From: Streptomyces vinaceus
Lineage (GTDB): Bacteria > Actinomycetota > Actinomycetes > Streptomycetales > Streptomycetaceae
Assembly (NCBI RefSeq): GCF_008704935.1
Contig: NZ_CP023692.1
Coordinates: forward strand, 7,107,501-7,171,500
Length of the DNA: 64,000 nucleotides
Direction: 5' to 3'
The translations under genes and the position numbers were made by a program. This document shows, piece after piece, positions 1-8,957 of this stretch (position 1 is the stretch's first letter; every line of letters begins with the position of its first letter). A model generated the notes under the pieces. It made no database searches. It saw only the letters and a list, made by a program, of their open reading frames with translations, and was not told where the DNA came from.

Positions 1-1
1 G

Positions 2-367
2 GTCGCCGGGATGGAAGGTTCCGCCTCCGCGAGCGGGCTCAACGTGAGCGTCAGCAAGAGCTGGGGGACGTCCACCTTCTATCCGGACGGCGACTGGCTC
101 TACATCACCGACCACGTCGCCGACGGCTACTCGGTGCACGGCAAGATCCAGCAGCGGGTCTGCGCCAACGTGGGCTGTGACGGCTACGTCTGGACGGACC
201 TGCGCACCGGGTGTTACGACACCACCAGCATCGGCGACAACGGCACCGAGATCCGCCAGTGCAACTACGACATCACCGAGAACATACCGGTGCGCGTATG
301 CGAGGCCCGGTACAGCGGCGGCAGCCGCTACGGAGACTGGTACTGCAGCAACGAGACCAAGTCCTGA
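2..367 (+). CDS. Cys-rich hypothetical protein, 5' end cut by window edge
   Basis: The frame is open to the first base of the window, so the true start probably lies upstream; an internal ATG at position 11 is the first candidate inside. The visible 121 codons contain about six cysteines (RVCANVGC, TGCYDTT, RQCNYD, RVCEARY, WYCSN), many aromatic and Gly/Ser residues and no membrane segment. This is the composition of a small disulfide-stabilised secreted protein, perhaps the C-terminal domain of a longer exported one. I do not recognise the family. It ends 47 bp before the convergent gene at 414-1493. No function is proposed. Confidence 0.6.
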   Translation, partial: VAGMEGSASASGLNVSVSKSWGTSTFYPDGDWLYITDHVADGYSVHGKIQQRVCANVGCDGYVWTDLRTGCYDTTSIGDNGTEIRQCNYDITENIPVRVCEARYSGGSRYGDWYCSNETKS

Positions 368-413
368 CCCGTACCCGTACCGGTACCCGCCGCACCCGGA
401 GGCCGGGACGCGG

Positions 414-1493
414 TCAGCGCGTCCCGGCCTGCGGGGAGCCCGCGCTCCCTAGCCTCCAGCGGTGCAGCCGGTCGTCGCCCTCGCGCGTCAGCCACGTACC
501 GTCCCCCAGGACGGTGATGTCCTCGCCCACCGGCGCCGGGTAGTCCAGTCGGCCGAGCGGACGCAGCGTGTCCGCGTCCAGCAGCCAGTGCCGCGTCTGC
601 GGCGCCCCGCCCTCCGGGTGGACCCGGCCAGGGACCAGCACGTGGCGCGCGTCCAGGACCTCGGCGGAGGAGAACTCGTCCTCCTCCGGGTCGACGGCCA
701 GCTCCGCCAGGTCCAGCAGCGCCGTCTGCTCCCCGGAGCCGAGGTCGTACACCGCCAGCTCGTCGCGGTCGTCGGCGGGGAACAGGTACTCGGCGAACCG
801 CTGGGTCAGCACTCGCGAGCCCGGGAGGAATCCCGCCAGCGCGTGCATCCACGTACCGCCGAGCATCCGCATCCCCTCGGCGCACGGCTGCGCCCACCAG
901 GTCGACCAGCTCTGCCAGGCGGTCCAGCAGGACACGACCACGGCGGCGCCGTCCGGAGACCAGGACTGCACCGCGGCCGACGCCAGAGAACGGATCTGCT
1001 GCCGGCCGACCACCTCACCGCTCGCCGCGTCCAGGAGCAGCAGGTCGTCCCAGGTGTAGTTGCGGCCCGGCTCCCCGTCGTACACCAGGGCGGCCTTCGC
1101 CTTGTCGGGCTCCAGCACCGGCACGACCACGCTCACCAGCCGGCCGTCCGGACCGACGGCCGGGGCGGAGTGCGCCCGGGAGGCGCCGTGCCACGGGTCG
1201 TGGGGGAGTACCCACCGGGTTCCGCCGTCGGATCCCAGAGCCCGCACCGAGTCAGCCCCGGCCACCACGAACCCGCCGTCGGCCGTGGCGGTCACCCGGT
1301 CCTCGTCCGACGTCCGCAGGGCGGCGATGGCGCGGTCGGCGGTGCCGGCGAGGAACTCCTCGCGGTCGTGGACCTCCACGAGCCCTTCCGTACGCACGAG
1401 AAGCCGCCCCGCGCCCACCGCCTCGACCGTCCCCCGCACCCGCACGGTGCCGAGCGGCGCCACGCCGATCCGTTCATCCCCCGTCGTGTCCAT
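414..1493 (-). CDS. beta-propeller-like hypothetical protein
   Basis: A 359-residue protein with no signal peptide or membrane segment. It is built of repeated short beta-rich blocks containing WSPDG, LLDAASGEVVG, LAVYDLGSGEQ and WLLDADTLRPLGRL, the look of a WD40/PQQ-like propeller in which each blade reports a value. No catalytic motif is visible. I chose the ATG at 1493 (MDTTGDERIG) over the one three codons upstream because GGGAG then lies about 10 nt before the start. It sits alone between a convergent and a divergent neighbour, so it is probably monocistronic. Family recognition is weak and the role is unknown. Confidence 0.6.
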   Translation of the reverse strand: MDTTGDERIGVAPLGTVRVRGTVEAVGAGRLLVRTEGLVEVHDREEFLAGTADRAIAALRTSDEDRVTATADGGFVVAGADSVRALGSDGGTRWVLPHDPWHGASRAHSAPAVGPDGRLVSVVVPVLEPDKAKAALVYDGEPGRNYTWDDLLLLDAASGEVVGRQQIRSLASAAVQSWSPDGAAVVVSCWTAWQSWSTWWAQPCAEGMRMLGGTWMHALAGFLPGSRVLTQRFAEYLFPADDRDELAVYDLGSGEQTALLDLAELAVDPEEDEFSSAEVLDARHVLVPGRVHPEGGAPQTRHWLLDADTLRPLGRLDYPAPVGEDITVLGDGTWLTREGDDRLHRWRLGSAGSPQAGTR

Positions 1494-1633
1494 GGCCCGC
1501 ATGCTCCCAGGCGCCGCAGGCCCGGCGCCATCGGATTCCGCGGCGAGGTGGTCAGCGTCGAGGGGGTCCGCGGTGTCGGACGGCCCCGGCGTTAGAGTGA
1601 GTTGGAGGGGATCTTGGAGCTGGGGGAGTGCTC

Positions 1634-2368
1634 ATGACGGCAGCGGCGGACGTACCGGCCATCGTCTTCGTCCACGGGACGCGGTTCAGCGCGGGGCAGT
1701 GGAGCTCGCAACTCGCCGCGCTCCGCGAGGAGTTTCCCGTAGCGGCGGTCGACCTCCCGGGGCACGGCTCCCGCTCCGATCAGCCGTGGAGTCTGAAGGC
1801 GGCGACGGAGGTCATCGGCGCCGCGGTGGAATCGCTGGGCCGTGGTCCGGCCCTGGTCGTCGGGCATTCCCTGGGTGGATACGCCTCGCTGGAGTTCGCG
1901 CGGTACCGGCCGGAGCAACTGCGCGGTCTCGTCCTCGCGGGAGCCAGCGCCTCGACCCGCGGCGGATGGGCGCTGCCGTACCGATGCGTGGCGGGGCTCG
2001 TCCCGCGCGTACCCGCACAGCGGCTGACGCGGTGGAACGACCGTTTCCTGCGCCGGCTCTATCCGCCCGAGGTGGTGGAGGCGACGATCCGTTCCGGCTA
2101 CGCCTTCCATACGCTGCCGGCCGCATGGGGCGAGGTCCTCGGCCGTTTCGACGCGAGCGCGATGCGGCATGTGGCGGCTCCCGTCCTCATCCTCAACGGC
2201 GAGAAGGACCCCGTCTTCCGGGCCGGCGAACGGGACTTCGCCCGCGCCCACCCGAACGCCCGCATCGAACTGATCCCCAGAGCACGTCACTTGGCCAACT
2301 TCGACGCACCCGAAGCCTTCACCGACGCCGTCCGCCGCTTCGCCCGTCAGCTGCCCGACCGCAGCTGA
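1634..2368 (+). CDS. alpha/beta-fold hydrolase
   Basis: A 244-residue cytoplasmic alpha/beta hydrolase. The N-terminal VFVHG strand-loop supplies the oxyanion region. The nucleophile elbow is GHSLGG (Ser near residue 78), LILNGEKDPVF carries the probable acid, and RARHLANFDAP near the C-terminus carries the catalytic His. The order and length match the 240-280 residue esterase/lactonase/haloperoxidase-like family; the substrate cannot be read. ATG at 1634 is preferred to GTG at 1628 because the GGGGAG ribosome site at 1622-1627 would abut the GTG but is well spaced from the ATG. It diverges from the propeller-like gene. Confidence 0.85.
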   Translation: MTAAADVPAIVFVHGTRFSAGQWSSQLAALREEFPVAAVDLPGHGSRSDQPWSLKAATEVIGAAVESLGRGPALVVGHSLGGYASLEFARYRPEQLRGLVLAGASASTRGGWALPYRCVAGLVPRVPAQRLTRWNDRFLRRLYPPEVVEATIRSGYAFHTLPAAWGEVLGRFDASAMRHVAAPVLILNGEKDPVFRAGERDFARAHPNARIELIPRARHLANFDAPEAFTDAVRRFARQLPDRS

Positions 2369-2766
2369 GGGCGAAGGCGCCGCCCCGCCACAGGCGGATC
2401 AGGCGTGCGTCGCGGCGCCGCGTGCGCGCGGCAGCGGTGCACCGCCCGGTGGTACGCGTCAGCGACCGTACGAGCCCCAGGAGGGCGGACAGCAGCGCTC
2501 CGGTCAGGGGAGCCGAGTCCGGAGCCCGTGACGTCGACGATGCCACCAGCCCGAAACGACGGCAGCAGGCGCGTCCTCACCCGGCCGGGCCCCCGGCCCT
2601 GCCCGGCACGACTCCGCCGTCCGGCCCATCAAGGCCACCCGCCGGCACGCCGAAGAGGATCAAGCGGAGTCGTCCCACCCCCGAGTTCCGGTACGGCCCC
2701 GCACCCCACGCCGCCCCGATGACGGCGGCCCCGCCCCCGGCCGCCGACGCCCGGAGGAGATCCCGC
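2369..2766. other. 398-bp intergenic region, no gene seen
   Basis: The space between the hydrolase and the sialidase holds no frame with a credible ribosome site or codon pattern; the open frames crossing it are Arg/Pro-rich shadows. It presumably contains the promoter of the sialidase gene, whose GGAGGAG ribosome site ends the region. No repeat or operator stands out. Confidence 0.4.
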
Positions 2767-4242
2767 ATGCGCGCCCTCGTGCCCTCGACCGCCGCCGCCA
2801 CCGCCGCGCTCCTGCTCGCCACCATCACCGGCGCGACGCCCGCCGCGGCCGACCACGGCCCCGACGGCCCACCGCTGATCAAGGTGTCCCACGGCGACCC
2901 GTACGCGGACTGCACCATCGGCGCGATGTCCCCCGACAGCGTCGTGTATCCGGGTACGGAGGTCGAGCCGTACCTGTCCGTCGACCCGCACGACCCGAAG
3001 CGTGTGGTCACCGTGTTCCAACAGGACCGCTGGAACGACGGCGGGGCCCGCGGACTGGTGGCCGGCTGGACCACGGACGGCCGCACCTTCCACCACAGCA
3101 CGCTGCCCTTCAGCCTGTGCGCCCCGGGCGGCGCGGACTTCGAACGCGCCACCGACCCCTGGGTGAGCACGGGACCCGACGGCACCGTCTACGCGAGCGG
3201 AGAGGGCGTCGACTTTACGAAGAGCACGCGCAGCGGCCTCCTGACCGCCACGTCGCGCGACGGCGGCCGCACCTGGCAGAACCTCACCACCACGCACGTC
3301 GACGAGCAGCCGTTCTTCAACGACAAGCCCTCGCTCACCGCCGACCCGATCCGCAAGGGCACCGCCTACCAGGTCTGGAACCGCCTCGACAACGACCCGC
3401 CCGGCACCGGCTCCCTCGACGGGCCCGGCTACATCTCCCTCACCCGCGACGGCGGCCGCACCTGGAGCGAGGCCCGGCGCTTCGTCGACACCAGCGCCGT
3501 GCCCAACACACAGACCATCGGCCACCTGATCGTCGTCGACCGGCACACCGGCACCCTGTACGACTTCTTCGACCGGATCACCTACTCCGACGACCTGAGC
3601 ACCGTCGTCGAGGCCCACTACGCGATGGTCACCTCCACCGACGCGGGAGAGACCTGGAGCGCCCCGGTCACCGTCGCCCGGGACACCTCCGTACCGGAGG
3701 TCGACCCGAACGACCCCGCCAAACTGCTGCGCGCCGCGTCCACCCTGCCCAGCCCCGCAGTCGACCCGAAGACGGGCACGCTGTACATGGCCTACGAGGG
3801 GTCGGACTTCTCCGGAGGCAGGTTCGACTCCGTCCAGCTGGTGCGCTCCACCGACGGCGGACGCACCTGGGGCGCCCCCGAGCTGATCAGTCCGAACGGC
3901 GTGCCGGCCTTCTCCCCGTCGATCGCGGTCGACGAGCGCGGCACGGTCGCGCTCACCTTCTACGACCTGCGCTTCCTCAAGCCGGGCGACACCACCACCC
4001 TGCCCACCGCCTACCAGCTGGTCACACTGGCGCACGGAGACCCGAAGCGCCGGACCGAACGGCGGATCTCGCGGATCTTCGACTGGCTGCAGGCACCGTA
4101 CGCCGGGGGCTACTTCCTCGGCGACTACCAAGGCCTGGTGACGGACGGCAAGGGAGGAGTACGGGCGGTGCTGACCGAGACCCACTCCGGCGAGCCGCGC
4201 AACCGTACGGACGTGTACACGGTCGGTCTCCGCACCCGGTGA
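2767..4242 (+). CDS. secreted sialidase-like protein with Asp-box repeats
   Basis: A 491-residue exported protein. Residues 1-28 form a Sec signal peptide ending near ATPAAADHG. The remainder is a six-bladed BNR/sialidase-type propeller with at least four Asp-boxes (SRDGGRTW, TRDGGRTW, STDAGETW, STDGGRTW). Members act outside the cell as exo-sialidases or related glycoside-binding enzymes. The Asp-boxes are structural, and I could not confidently place the arginine triad or nucleophilic Tyr, so enzymatic activity is inferred. GGAGGAG lies just upstream of the ATG at 2767. The reading frame runs open far upstream, but that part overlaps other genes and is not coding. A convergent hairpin follows. 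Confidence 0.8.
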   Translation: MRALVPSTAAATAALLLATITGATPAAADHGPDGPPLIKVSHGDPYADCTIGAMSPDSVVYPGTEVEPYLSVDPHDPKRVVTVFQQDRWNDGGARGLVAGWTTDGRTFHHSTLPFSLCAPGGADFERATDPWVSTGPDGTVYASGEGVDFTKSTRSGLLTATSRDGGRTWQNLTTTHVDEQPFFNDKPSLTADPIRKGTAYQVWNRLDNDPPGTGSLDGPGYISLTRDGGRTWSEARRFVDTSAVPNTQTIGHLIVVDRHTGTLYDFFDRITYSDDLSTVVEAHYAMVTSTDAGETWSAPVTVARDTSVPEVDPNDPAKLLRAASTLPSPAVDPKTGTLYMAYEGSDFSGGRFDSVQLVRSTDGGRTWGAPELISPNGVPAFSPSIAVDERGTVALTFYDLRFLKPGDTTTLPTAYQLVTLAHGDPKRRTERRISRIFDWLQAPYAGGYFLGDYQGLVTDGKGGVRAVLTETHSGEPRNRTDVYTVGLRTR

Positions 4243-4253
4243 CGGCGCCCCGA

Positions 4254-4277
4254 CCCGACGCCCGAGCGGGCATCGGG
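4254..4277. terminator. hairpin between convergent genes
   Basis: CCCGACGCCCG and CGGGCATCGGG form an 11-bp stem with one mismatch around a 2-nt loop, just downstream of the sialidase stop and before the end of the WYL regulator. It has no T-tract, as is usual in Streptomyces, and could serve both strands. Confidence 0.45.
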
Positions 4278-4329
4278 GTGGGTTCCTCCGTACTCGACGT
4301 AACCGGACGGTGTGAGGGCGGTCGAGAGC

Positions 4330-5367
4330 TCAACGCGCGTGTGGCGGTCCTTGTCGCCGGGCCGACTCCGCCAGCCGCGCAGCGAACCGGGTGACGAGTC
4401 CGCGCAGTTCGTCGGGGCGTTCGATGACGAACGGCCGGTCGAGCGAAGCGAGTACGGCGGGCAGCCAGTCGAGCCGGTCCACACGCATCTCGACGCGGGA
4501 CCAGCGCTCGGTCTCTGCCTCCGGTCCGCCCTCCGACGGCAGGTCCTCCACGATCGCGATGCCCGCGGGTAGCCGGGCCCGGACGTACTCGGCCGTCCCC
4601 TGGACCCGTACCGTCACCTCGTGCCGGTACGGAGCCGAGGCGATCCCGGACAGCACGCGTTCCGCCGGGTCGTACCCGGTCGGCGGATCGAAGGTGCCGG
4701 TCAGGGTCTTCGCCTCGGTGATGCGGTCGAGCCGGAACGAGCGGTCCTCGCCGAGCGCGGGATCCGCGCCCGTCACGTACCACCTGCCCGCGTGGGCGAC
4801 GAGCCCGTACGGGTGCAGCGTGCGTTCGCTGCGTCGGCCGTCGGCGGCGGTGTACCGGATCGAGACCGGCCGGTGATGGCGCACCGCGTCGGCGAGGGAG
4901 AGCAGGACGCCCGTCTGCGGAACAGCCGTCTGCGGAACAGCCGTCCGCGGAACCGCCGGTGTTCCGGGCGCGGCGGTGAAGGCGAGGGAGCCGAGCACGG
5001 CGTCGAGCCGTCCGCCGAGCCGTGCCGGCAGGACCCGTCGGATCTTGGCGGCAGCCGTCTCGCTCGCCGCGCCCGTGGCCGTCATGAGGCCGGCCCGCCG
5101 GCCGGCGAGGAGGCCGAGCAGCACGGCGAGCGCTTCGTCGTCGCTCAGCATGAGCGGAGGCATGCGGTAGCCGGGGGCGATCCGGTAGCCGCCGTGGCGG
5201 CCGCGGACCGACTCGACGGGCAGGTCGAGGTCGAGGAGGTGCTGGGCGTACCGCCGCACCGTGCGCTCGTCGACGTCGAGCCGGGCGGCGAGTTCGGCGA
5301 CGGTCCGCAGGCCGCCCGATTGCAGGAGCTCCAGCAGCATGAGCACGCGCGCGATGGGTCGGGACAT
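4330..5367 (-). CDS. HTH-WYL transcriptional regulator (YafY/DeoR-like)
   Basis: A 345-residue DNA-binding regulator. The N-terminal helix-turn-helix (about residues 5-60, with TVAELAARLDVDERTVRRYAQHL) is followed by the GGYRIAPGYRMPPLMLSDDEALAV segment of this class. A WYL domain in the middle (ARWYV-type strand seen as GRWYVTGAD) is followed by a C-terminal WCX region. WYL proteins bind small ligands or nucleic acid and repress or activate neighbouring genes. Start at ATG 5367 (MSRPIARV) fits the family N-terminus better than the ATG seven codons upstream. It diverges from a VOC-family gene, the usual partner arrangement, with an inverted repeat between them. Confidence 0.9.
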   Translation of the reverse strand: MSRPIARVLMLLELLQSGGLRTVAELAARLDVDERTVRRYAQHLLDLDLPVESVRGRHGGYRIAPGYRMPPLMLSDDEALAVLLGLLAGRRAGLMTATGAASETAAAKIRRVLPARLGGRLDAVLGSLAFTAAPGTPAVPRTAVPQTAVPQTGVLLSLADAVRHHRPVSIRYTAADGRRSERTLHPYGLVAHAGRWYVTGADPALGEDRSFRLDRITEAKTLTGTFDPPTGYDPAERVLSGIASAPYRHEVTVRVQGTAEYVRARLPAGIAIVEDLPSEGGPEAETERWSRVEMRVDRLDWLPAVLASLDRPFVIERPDELRGLVTRFAARLAESARRQGPPHAR

Positions 5368-5386
5368 GTCCGGAAGTCTCTCGCAC

Positions 5387-5411
5387 ATACCGGGCGGGTT
5401 CTGTCCGGTAT
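5387..5411. promoter_or_regulatory. inverted repeat in divergent WYL/VOC promoter
   Basis: ATACCGG (5387-5393) and CCGGTAT (5405-5411) are perfect 7-bp arms 11 bp apart, centred in the 90-bp space between the WYL regulator and the VOC gene. It is a likely operator for the regulator on both promoters; this is inferred from position and symmetry only. Confidence 0.45.
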
Positions 5412-5457
5412 CCGCTCTAGCGTGAGGTCACCACCACGAAACGACCGGAGAGACCCC

Positions 5458-5856
5458 ATGGACTTCGTATCGATCCGCATCATCACGAGCGACGTCGCCC
5501 GCCTCGTCGACTTCTACGAGCGCGCCACCGGAGCGGTGGCGGACCGGGTCACCGAGGACTTCGCCGAGCTCAGGACCACGTCGGCCACCCTCGCCATCGC
5601 CGGAACCCGGACCGTCCCCCTCTTCGCACCCGGCGCGGCCCGCCCGGCCGAGAACCACAGCGTCGTCATCGAGTTCCTCGTCGACGACGTGGACCGCGTG
5701 CACCGGAAGCTGAGCGGTTCCGTGGAAGAGTTCGTCCAGGTGCCCACCACGATGCCGTGGGGCAACCGCTCCCTGCTCCTGCGAGACCCCGACGGCAACC
5801 TCGTCAACTTCTTCACCCCCGTCACCCCGGCCGCCGTCGCCAAGTTCGCCCGTTGA
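5458..5856 (+). CDS. VOC family (glyoxalase-like) protein
   Basis: A 132-residue single-repeat vicinal oxygen chelate protein. It starts with MDFVSIRIITSDVARLVDFYERATG, and has a hydrophobic strand VVIEFLVDDVDRVH and the typical C-terminal LLRDPDGNLVNFFTP. Family members bind a divalent metal and act as dioxygenases, isomerases or antibiotic-binding resistance proteins; the substrate here is unknown. GGAGAG lies 6-7 nt before the ATG. It is transcribed divergently from the WYL regulator at 4330-5367, which probably controls it. The coding region ends just before a patch of short tandem repeats. Confidence 0.88.
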   Translation: MDFVSIRIITSDVARLVDFYERATGAVADRVTEDFAELRTTSATLAIAGTRTVPLFAPGAARPAENHSVVIEFLVDDVDRVHRKLSGSVEEFVQVPTTMPWGNRSLLLRDPDGNLVNFFTPVTPAAVAKFAR

Positions 5857-5894
5857 CGACGCCGCACCGACGCTTCCGGGGTTCCCGGCCTTCC

Positions 5895-5926
5895 GGCTTC
5901 CGGGCTTCCGGGCTTCCGGGCTCCCG
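5895..5926. repeat. 8-bp tandem repeat, four units
   Basis: Four consecutive copies of GGCTTCCG, the last with one T-to-C change, lie in the gap between the convergent VOC and protease-STAND genes. It looks like a simple slippage repeat; no function is suggested. Confidence 0.7.
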
Positions 5927-5940
5927 GCACAGGAATGGCC

Positions 5941-5976
5941 CTCAGGCGTGCTCGCGCCCCTCAGGCGTGCTCGCGC
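5941..5976. repeat. 17-bp direct duplication at the end of the protease-STAND gene
   Basis: CTCAGGCGTGCTCGCGC occurs at 5941-5957 and again at 5960-5976, period 19. The second copy contains the last codons and stop of the minus-strand gene, so the first copy is a duplicate of the gene's 3' end placed just past its stop. This is a recent small duplication scar. Confidence 0.75.
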
Positions 5977-8957
5977 AAGGTCTCGGCCTGAGCGGTCAGC
6001 CAGGCCGGGCGGACCATCTCCACGTTGCCGCCCGCTGCCCGCGCGGCCCGGACCAGGGCGTCGGCGGCCTCACGCGCGGCGGGCACGGACCGGGCCCGGG
6101 CCGCTTCGCCGAGCGCCTGCGCCGCCGCGGCCTCGGCGGCCCCGGCGCGCTGCAGGGAGGCGGCCGAACGCTCGGCCGCCTCGGCCGCGCGTTCGTACCG
6201 GCCCAGAGTCCACTGCGTCCAGGCGGTGTTGTAGAGGCAGACGCCCTCGGTCCGCGGATTCTCCATGGCCGACGCCGCGCGCAGCGCCTCCTCCAGGCAG
6301 GCCAGGGCCTCCTCGGGCCGGCCCAGGGCGAGCAGGGACACGCCCTTGGCGTTCAGCGCGTAGTCCGTCGCCTCCTGTACGCCGGCGGCCGCGTAGGCGC
6401 GTACGGCCAGGTCGCCCGCGGCGATGGTCTCCTCCCAGCGCCCCAGGGTCAGGAGGGCCGTGAAGCGGGCGTTCAAGGAGCGGGCCTCGGTGAGCTCGTC
6501 CCCCGAGACCGCGGCGAGTTCGGCCAGCCGGTCGGCGCCCGCCAGGGCCGCCTCCCCGTCACCGAGGGTGCTGTGGGCGAGACTGAGGCTCAGGACGGCG
6601 TGGGCCTCCGCCTCGGCATCGCCGTTCTCCCGGGCCAGCGCGCCGGCCCGGGCCAGCGGGCCCGTCGCCTCTTCGAGGCGGCCCAGCTGCCGGTGCGCGT
6701 CGCCGAGGCCGAACATGGCCTCCTGGAGCGCGCGACGGTCTTCCACGCGCTCGGCCACCTCCGCGGCCTCGGTGAAGAGTTCGAGCGCGTGCGGCAGCGG
6801 GCCGCCGTTCAGCCGGGCGTGACCGAAGCTGATGAGGTGGGCCAGTCGTGCCCGGTCGTCGTTCACTTGTTCCTCCAGTGTCAGGTGCATCGAGATCGCG
6901 GCGGCGGTGGAGCCGTGCCACACCATCCATTGCCCGATGGCGCCCATGACGAACGCCGCCTCGTCCATGTCCCCGGCCCGCACCCGGTGGTCGAAGGCGC
7001 GCCGGTGGGCCTGGATGTCGTCCAGCGTGCGCCAGTCGCGGCGGGGCGGGGCGATCCGCGCGTACCACTCGGCGGCCCGCCGCTCCAACGCGGGCCGCCC
7101 CAGCGGGCCTTCGGCCGGCAGGGCGCCGTACGCGAGGTCGGCGTCCATCGGGTGCAGTACGTACGTACGGGTCCTGCGGTCCACCGCCAGCATGCGCATC
7201 CGCAGCAGGCCGGACAGGGCCGCGGTGACGTCGAGGGCGGGATCGAAGCCCGCCGTGATCCACTCGACCGCCTCACGCGGGGCGGGGGTGCGCAGCACGG
7301 CCAGCACGTTCAGCACGCTGCGGTGGTCGGCGGACAGGCGATGGTAGCGGTCCTCCGCCAGCCCGGCGACCACGTCTTCGCGCAGGGTGAAGTCCTCCAA
7401 CACTTCCTCCAGCGTGGGCAGCAGCAAGGTGTCGTCGGCCATGGCGCCCACCAGCAGCTCCAGCGCCCGCGGCACCCGGTGGACGCGGACCGCGGCCTGG
7501 AGCAGCTCCGCGTCCGAGAGCTGCGCCACGCCGAGGCTGCCGTCCTGGTCGAACTCGCGCAGCAGCGCGACGGATTCGGCGGGCGGCAGACCGTCGGACA
7601 GCTCGACCTCGGCGGCGAACCGGCGCAGCTCGGGCGGCAGGCGCAGCGGCAGCTGCGAGGTGACCAGCAGCCTCGGTGTGCCCCGGGCCCGGAAGAGGCA
7701 GTCGAAGAAGGTGTCGAGCTCCCCGTCGTCGAGCCGGCCGTCGTCCAGGAGCCGGTCCTCCAGGTTGTCGACGAGGACGACGAAGAGCCGGTCGCCCATC
7801 GCGGCGAACAGTTCGTCGATCTTGTCCGGCACGGGGCGGTCGGCGGCCCAGACCTCCAGCAGGCGTGCCTCGTGCGCGGGCCCGAGGGCCCGGGCGCAGT
7901 CGAAGTACAGGCGTTCGAGGGAGACCCCGGAGGTGCGGGTGCTCAGGTTGATCAGGCCCGCCGGGAGCGGCGCCCGGGCGTGGCCCGGCCACTCGCCGCG
8001 TTCCAGCAGCTCCATGACCTTGGCGGCGACCGCGCTCTTGCCGATGCCCCGGCGCCCGGTGACGGTGACCATGCGGATGCCCGGGTCCGCGAGATGACGG
8101 CCGATCATGTCACGGGCCTCGACGCGGTCCTTGAACAGTTCCAGCCCGTGCGCGACGGGCAGCCCTATGACCTTGGACGAGACCGGCGTGACGGGCGGCA
8201 CCGGCGGGACCGGGGCGTCCGGCTCTGCGGCGACGTCGGGCAGCACCGCAGGGTCGGGAAGGGCCAGCAGCGCGGCCAGCCGCGCCCGGGGGCCGTCGGC
8301 GAGCTGCCTCAGGGTGTGGTCGATGCGGACCGCCGTGAGCCGGCCGAGGCCTTCCCCGCGGTGGTGCTCGGCGACCACGCCGACGAGGAAGGGCCCGGCC
8401 CACACGGCGGCCCCGGACATGCCCGACCAGGGTGATACCGCGGGGTCGGGGTCGGCGGCCGCCGCCGGGACCGTGATCTCCAGGGTGCCGGTGCGCAGGT
8501 TGGACAGGGCGGCGACGGTTCCGTCGGCCTGGTGCAGCTCCCTGAACTGCCGCCCGTCGGCGCCGCGTCGGCGCTTCCACAGGGGGAAGCCGGCCGCGTG
8601 CACGTCGATGACGGCGTGGCGGTCGTCGCCGATGCGTCCGAACCGCGCGGCCGGGACGGGTACCCCGCCCGGCGGGGTCGTGAACGTCAGCACCGCGACG
8701 TCCGTTCCGGGATCCGACCAGGCGAGCTCCGCAGCCGCGGCCCACTCGCCCGGCCGGTCGGCGTCGAAGCGCACCCGCACCGCCGCCGCCCCCGCCACCA
8801 CGTGGAAGGCGGTCAGGACCGCCGTGTCGCCGACCCGGTACCCCGAGCCCCGCCGCCCGCCTCCGGCGGCGGTGGCGACGATGACCTCGGCGATGCGGTG
8901 CGGGTCGAGTCCGCCGCGCCGGGCGGTCGCCTCAGCGTTCACCGAGCAGCTCGTCAC
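5961..8957 (-). CDS. trypsin-like protease / STAND NTPase / TPR protein
   Basis: A 998-residue three-part protein. Residues about 15-230 form a trypsin-like domain with His52 (LTAFHVV), Asp86 (GTDVAVL) and Ser181 (WSGMSGAAV). Residues about 275-560 form a STAND/NB-ARC-type NTPase with Walker A GRRGIGKS (301-308), Walker B LFVVLVDN (391-398) and a LLVTSQ sensor. From about 600 to the end come TPR-like helical repeats (ALELFTEAAEVAERVEDRRALQEA-type units). By family logic, the repeats sense a signal, the NTPase oligomerises and the protease is released. GTG at 8957 or GTG at 8942 could start it; both overlap the upstream Trypco2 gene, implying translational coupling. Target proteins are unknown. 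Confidence 0.88.
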   Translation of the reverse strand: MTSCSVNAEATARRGGLDPHRIAEVIVATAAGGGRRGSGYRVGDTAVLTAFHVVAGAAAVRVRFDADRPGEWAAAAELAWSDPGTDVAVLTFTTPPGGVPVPAARFGRIGDDRHAVIDVHAAGFPLWKRRRGADGRQFRELHQADGTVAALSNLRTGTLEITVPAAAADPDPAVSPWSGMSGAAVWAGPFLVGVVAEHHRGEGLGRLTAVRIDHTLRQLADGPRARLAALLALPDPAVLPDVAAEPDAPVPPVPPVTPVSSKVIGLPVAHGLELFKDRVEARDMIGRHLADPGIRMVTVTGRRGIGKSAVAAKVMELLERGEWPGHARAPLPAGLINLSTRTSGVSLERLYFDCARALGPAHEARLLEVWAADRPVPDKIDELFAAMGDRLFVVLVDNLEDRLLDDGRLDDGELDTFFDCLFRARGTPRLLVTSQLPLRLPPELRRFAAEVELSDGLPPAESVALLREFDQDGSLGVAQLSDAELLQAAVRVHRVPRALELLVGAMADDTLLLPTLEEVLEDFTLREDVVAGLAEDRYHRLSADHRSVLNVLAVLRTPAPREAVEWITAGFDPALDVTAALSGLLRMRMLAVDRRTRTYVLHPMDADLAYGALPAEGPLGRPALERRAAEWYARIAPPRRDWRTLDDIQAHRRAFDHRVRAGDMDEAAFVMGAIGQWMVWHGSTAAAISMHLTLEEQVNDDRARLAHLISFGHARLNGGPLPHALELFTEAAEVAERVEDRRALQEAMFGLGDAHRQLGRLEEATGPLARAGALARENGDAEAEAHAVLSLSLAHSTLGDGEAALAGADRLAELAAVSGDELTEARSLNARFTALLTLGRWEETIAAGDLAVRAYAAAGVQEATDYALNAKGVSLLALGRPEEALACLEEALRAASAMENPRTEGVCLYNTAWTQWTLGRYERAAEAAERSAASLQRAGAAEAAAAQALGEAARARSVPAAREAADALVRAARAAGGNVEMVRPAWLTAQAETLREHA

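Noticed and set aside
2405..2722. A 105-codon frame in the gap before the sialidase gene.
   Set aside because: Arg/Pro-rich with no ribosome site and no domain; shadow composition.
1060..2766. An in-frame upstream extension of the sialidase reading frame.
   Set aside because: It crosses two other genes. The true start at 2767 has a ribosome site and begins a signal peptide.
2629..4185. A minus-strand open frame of about 518 codons opposite the sialidase gene.
   Set aside because: Gly/Val/Arg-rich shadow; the plus strand has the signal peptide and Asp-boxes.
5757..8435. A plus-strand open frame of about 890 codons over the protease-STAND gene.
   Set aside because: Antisense shadow with no recognisable domain; the minus-strand frame has all catalytic motifs.
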